A DNA stretch of 8,188 nucleotides. It comes from DUAL01 sp964478325. Lineage in GTDB: Bacteria; Bacteroidota; Bacteroidia; Flavobacteriales; BACL11. The stretch lies in NCBI GenBank assembly GCA_964478325.1, contig CAYZIA010000068.1, forward strand, positions 1-8,188, given 5' to 3'. The notes beneath the pieces are model-generated. The model searched no databases. It saw only the letters and a program-made list of their open reading frames with translations, and was not told where the DNA came from. Positions 6,124 through 8,188 of this stretch are shown here, piece after piece. The position numbers and the translations under genes were made by a program. Within the stretch, counting starts at the first letter, position 1, and every line of letters starts with the position of its first letter.

Positions 6124-6968
6124 CTTCTATGTGTCCACAACCAATATTGTGGGTTATTTATTATATCTTCTTCTAATCTTTTTGTAAAATCTTCTGTTAT
6201 CTTTCCATAAGGCTCTTTGGTAGGATACTCTGTAATTAAAGAGTATTTCACTTCATAATAGCCTCGTTTGGGTTTATTGATACTTATAAATACCACTGGA
6301 CAATTGTACTCTTTTGAATATTTTTCTACTCCAAAAGCAACAGCAGTATCTTGATGTAAGAACTTTAACCAATGCGCTCTCATAGGATTAGAAGGATTCT
6401 GATCTGCTCCAAAAACTATTATTTTTGGATCAGAACTTTCTTCTTCCTGAAATAACTTTTTAGTTTGTTTCATAGAGATTAAGTCTGTTCCGAATTTTGA
6501 TCTTGATTGGTACATCTTGATATTCATAAAGGCATTGGAAAGAGGCTTATAAATACCCATACATCTATGATTAGAGTAAATCGAAAATGCTTGAGCATAC
6601 ATTTCCCAATTATTATAATGTCCACCTACTAAAATGATATTTTGATTCTTTTTAGCATAATAGTTAGTAAATTCAGGATTCTTAATAGTTAGTCTTTCTT
6701 TAAGTTGTTTCTCTGAAATAGTAAATCCCTTAATTCCTTCTAAAAGAAGGTCACAAAAGTGTTTATAAAAATTATGCATAATTTCTTTTAATTCTTTATC
6801 TGTTTTATCAGGAAAAGAATTTTTAAGGTTGGCTGATACTATTTTCTTTCTGTATCCAAGGATTATATAAAAAATAAAAAATAAAAAATCAGAGAATAAG
6901 TATAATATACGATAAGGAAGGAAGGAGACAGGAATAAGCAAAATATAATAAAATACTTTTGTAATCAT
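6099..6968 (-). CDS. LpxL/HtrB-like lipid A biosynthesis acyltransferase
   Basis: This 289-residue protein belongs to the lysophospholipid/LpxL acyltransferase family, which adds secondary acyl chains from acyl-ACP to lipid A precursors at the inner membrane. An N-terminal hydrophobic anchor covers about 4-37. The catalytic HX4E motif is HYNNWE at 117-122 (His117, Glu122). FGADQNPS at 187-194 and the C-terminal PQYWLWTHRRWK at 273-284 are further family hallmarks. Length is a little below E. coli LpxL (306 aa). It starts 19 bp after the GWxTD gene and overlaps the following glycosyltransferase gene by 25 bp. An exact TAnnTTTG box sits 5 nt before its ATG, so this pair may have its own promoter. 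Whether it acts on lipid A or another glycolipid is not settled by sequence, but lipid A is the best guess. Confidence 0.88.
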   Translation of the reverse strand: MITKVFYYILLIPVSFLPYRILYLFSDFLFFIFYIILGYRKKIVSANLKNSFPDKTDKELKEIMHNFYKHFCDLLLEGIKGFTISEKQLKERLTIKNPEFTNYYAKKNQNIILVGGHYNNWEMYAQAFSIYSNHRCMGIYKPLSNAFMNIKMYQSRSKFGTDLISMKQTKKLFQEEESSDPKIIVFGADQNPSNPMRAHWLKFLHQDTAVAFGVEKYSKEYNCPVVFISINKPKRGYYEVKYSLITEYPTKEPYGKITEDFTKRLEEDIINNPQYWLWTHRRWKHKKEE

Positions 6969-6973
6969 ATTGG

Positions 6974-6981
6974 CAAATGTA
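6974..6981 (-). promoter_or_regulatory. Candidate -7 box of the acyltransferase-glycosyltransferase pair
   Basis: The minus strand reads TACATTTG, an exact TAnnTTTG match, ending 5 nt before the acyltransferase ATG. That is the same distance as at fmt, and both boxes are followed by CC. It lies within the 19-bp gap after the GWxTD stop. No TTG is visible at the -33 position, so the site could be weak or depend on another factor. Confidence 0.5.
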
Positions 6982-6987
6982 AGTATT

Positions 6988-8188
6988 CTATCTTGGGTTG
7001 ATGTAATTATTTATAAAATCATCACCAAAAGTTGGATTATCTACTTGTTCCAATCGGTCTCTCCATTCCTGATTACTGACCTCACCTTCTACATTTGAAT
7101 AAGTTAATTTGTAATCCTGAATCCCTAAATGTTCATTCACAAAAACAAATTTACAATCCGATTGTTTTTGTAATTTATAATAATGCCAAATTTCATAAGG
7201 TAAATTAGCAGAAGAATTTTCTACTTTATGTCGACTATTTGGAGCACCATATTGCAAATAAACTCTTCCTCTATCTGTTTTGTAACCCGGTAATTTGCCA
7301 TTTCTAAATTCCTTATTAATGCTTTTAACAACCTTATGGTATTTTTGCCATTCTTGATCAGGAGTAAAATTATTTCTCCCTTTCCAGAAGTTGAGGAAAA
7401 ACTTCTGCATTAGTAATAAATTATTATACCTTTCCTGATTCTCTGCAAATATATTCTCTAAAATAGTAGAAATAGGGTAGAGGTAGCTAATATACAAGAG
7501 TAAACTATCAATACTTGTAATCTGTTCAGCAAAAGTACCTTTAATATCAACACTGCTAATATCATTCATACTTTTTTCATTTTTTAAGCCACTTCTCTGA
7601 AAAAAGAACTTTTTTTGCAGAATAGAATTATTTTTTACATCTCTTATATTACATACCAAATTATAGTTTCCTGTAGGCAGTTTCTCAATAGGGAATGAAA
7701 ATAAATTTATTTCAATCTCTTTTGCTTCCATTCTTTTTGATTTAGTAAAATCAAAGAGAGGTATATTGGTTTCAAAGCTTTCGATATAGGTATTTAGTAA
7801 ATATCTTTTTTCATTAGTAAAATATTTTTTAGTATTATAAATTTCAAAATAAAAAGATAAAGTATCTTGATTTGGTGGGTAGAAATTAGAAACATAAGGA
7901 GTAAGATCAAAACCATTCTTAGAAAGCTTATTTTCTTGTATTGTTTTTTGGTATTTTTCAACCAATGTAATGTCAGAAATAGCTAATTTATCCTTTTGAA
8001 AATCCATAATAATATTTTCTTTATGAACTAACATCTCATCATTAGCATGAATATCTTTCACTTTTATCGTTAGTAAATATTCGCCATTTTCAATTGCAAT
8101 TCTTTGCTGATCAATAAATAAAAGGTTATTAGCAATACTATCTTCAAAATAAGGACTTCTTAAAGTGTAATGATCGTTGAAAATGAAT
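6988..8188 (-). CDS. GWxTD-domain protein, 5' end outside window
   Basis: The frame is open from the right edge, giving 399 visible codons to the TAG at 6988-6990; the true start lies beyond base 8188. The signature is GYKTDRGRVYLQYGAP, encoded at about 7287-7240, with Tyr replacing the usual Trp of GWxTD. About 30 codons earlier is FWKGRN, where family members carry an FW..R segment, and the C-terminal part (EIWHYY, FVFVNE) continues the domain. The domain is common in Bacteroidota and Acidobacteriota and has no established biochemical function that I know of; many members are exported. The visible N-terminal half is beta-rich with repeated short strands, suggesting a periplasmic or surface sandwich fold, but the signal peptide region is not visible. 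It is the first visible gene of the run leading to the LpxL-like acyltransferase and GT2, which hints at an envelope role. Confidence 0.82.
   Translation of the reverse strand, partial: FIFNDHYTLRSPYFEDSIANNLLFIDQQRIAIENGEYLLTIKVKDIHANDEMLVHKENIIMDFQKDKLAISDITLVEKYQKTIQENKLSKNGFDLTPYVSNFYPPNQDTLSFYFEIYNTKKYFTNEKRYLLNTYIESFETNIPLFDFTKSKRMEAKEIEINLFSFPIEKLPTGNYNLVCNIRDVKNNSILQKKFFFQRSGLKNEKSMNDISSVDIKGTFAEQITSIDSLLLYISYLYPISTILENIFAENQERYNNLLLMQKFFLNFWKGRNNFTPDQEWQKYHKVVKSINKEFRNGKLPGYKTDRGRVYLQYGAPNSRHKVENSSANLPYEIWHYYKLQKQSDCKFVFVNEHLGIQDYKLTYSNVEGEVSNQEWRDRLEQVDNPTFGDDFINNYINPR

Noticed and set aside
6025..6210. Plus-strand open frame of 61 codons across the acyltransferase-glycosyltransferase overlap
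   Set aside because: Both minus-strand genes in this stretch are well supported, and the short frame has no features of its own.
8059..8061. GTG as the start of the GWxTD protein
   Set aside because: The frame continues without a stop for 42 more codons to the right edge, and that part looks like the same beta-rich protein, so the GTG is an internal Val codon and the gene is partial.
1..8188. New defence, secretion or biosynthetic gene system
   Set aside because: Every gene of substance is assigned to a known family with mostly housekeeping roles; no cluster of unknown genes, repeats with spacers or unusual RNA structure was found.

Overview
The window is visibly AT-rich. Its genes are Lys-, Ile- and Asn-rich and tightly packed, and none has a clear Shine-Dalgarno site. 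Several features point to a member of the Bacteroidota, probably a low-GC flavobacterial-type genome: repeated TAnnTTTG (-7-type) promoter boxes just upstream of start codons, a bTHX ribosomal protein, a RecQ with its zinc cysteines at the extreme C-terminus, and a GWxTD-domain protein. The phylum assignment is inferred from protein and promoter style; there is no rRNA to confirm it.

Layout from right to left, since most genes are on the minus strand. At 8188-6988 lies the C-terminal 399 codons of a GWxTD-domain protein, open at the window edge. Next come an LpxL/HtrB-like lipid A acyltransferase (6968-6099) and, overlapping it by 25 bp, a family 2 glycosyltransferase (6123-5101). These look like a cell-envelope group. 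The one plus-strand gene, aroQ (4696-5106, type II 3-dehydroquinate dehydratase), ends head-on against the glycosyltransferase; the two stop codons share one palindromic hexamer. aroQ is divergent from xerD (4675-3782), with only 20 bp between them. xerD is followed by recQ (3746-2025), a 118-bp gap, then fmt (1906-926), trmH (920-240) and the start of a bTHX gene (201 to beyond base 1) carrying a Lys-rich repetitive tail.

Functionally this is core genome: translation (fmt, trmH, bTHX), chromosome maintenance (xerD, recQ), aromatic amino acid synthesis (aroQ) and surface glycolipid synthesis (acyltransferase, glycosyltransferase). I see no mobile element, CRISPR array, tRNA, rRNA, toxin-antitoxin or defence cassette, and no gene-free stretch over about 120 bp. 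I found no evidence for a new multi-gene system. The most interesting signals are small: a recurrent promoter box 5-7 nt from start codons that implies leaderless mRNAs, the compressed xerD/aroQ divergent promoter region, the shared palindromic stop, and the repetitive extension of bTHX.
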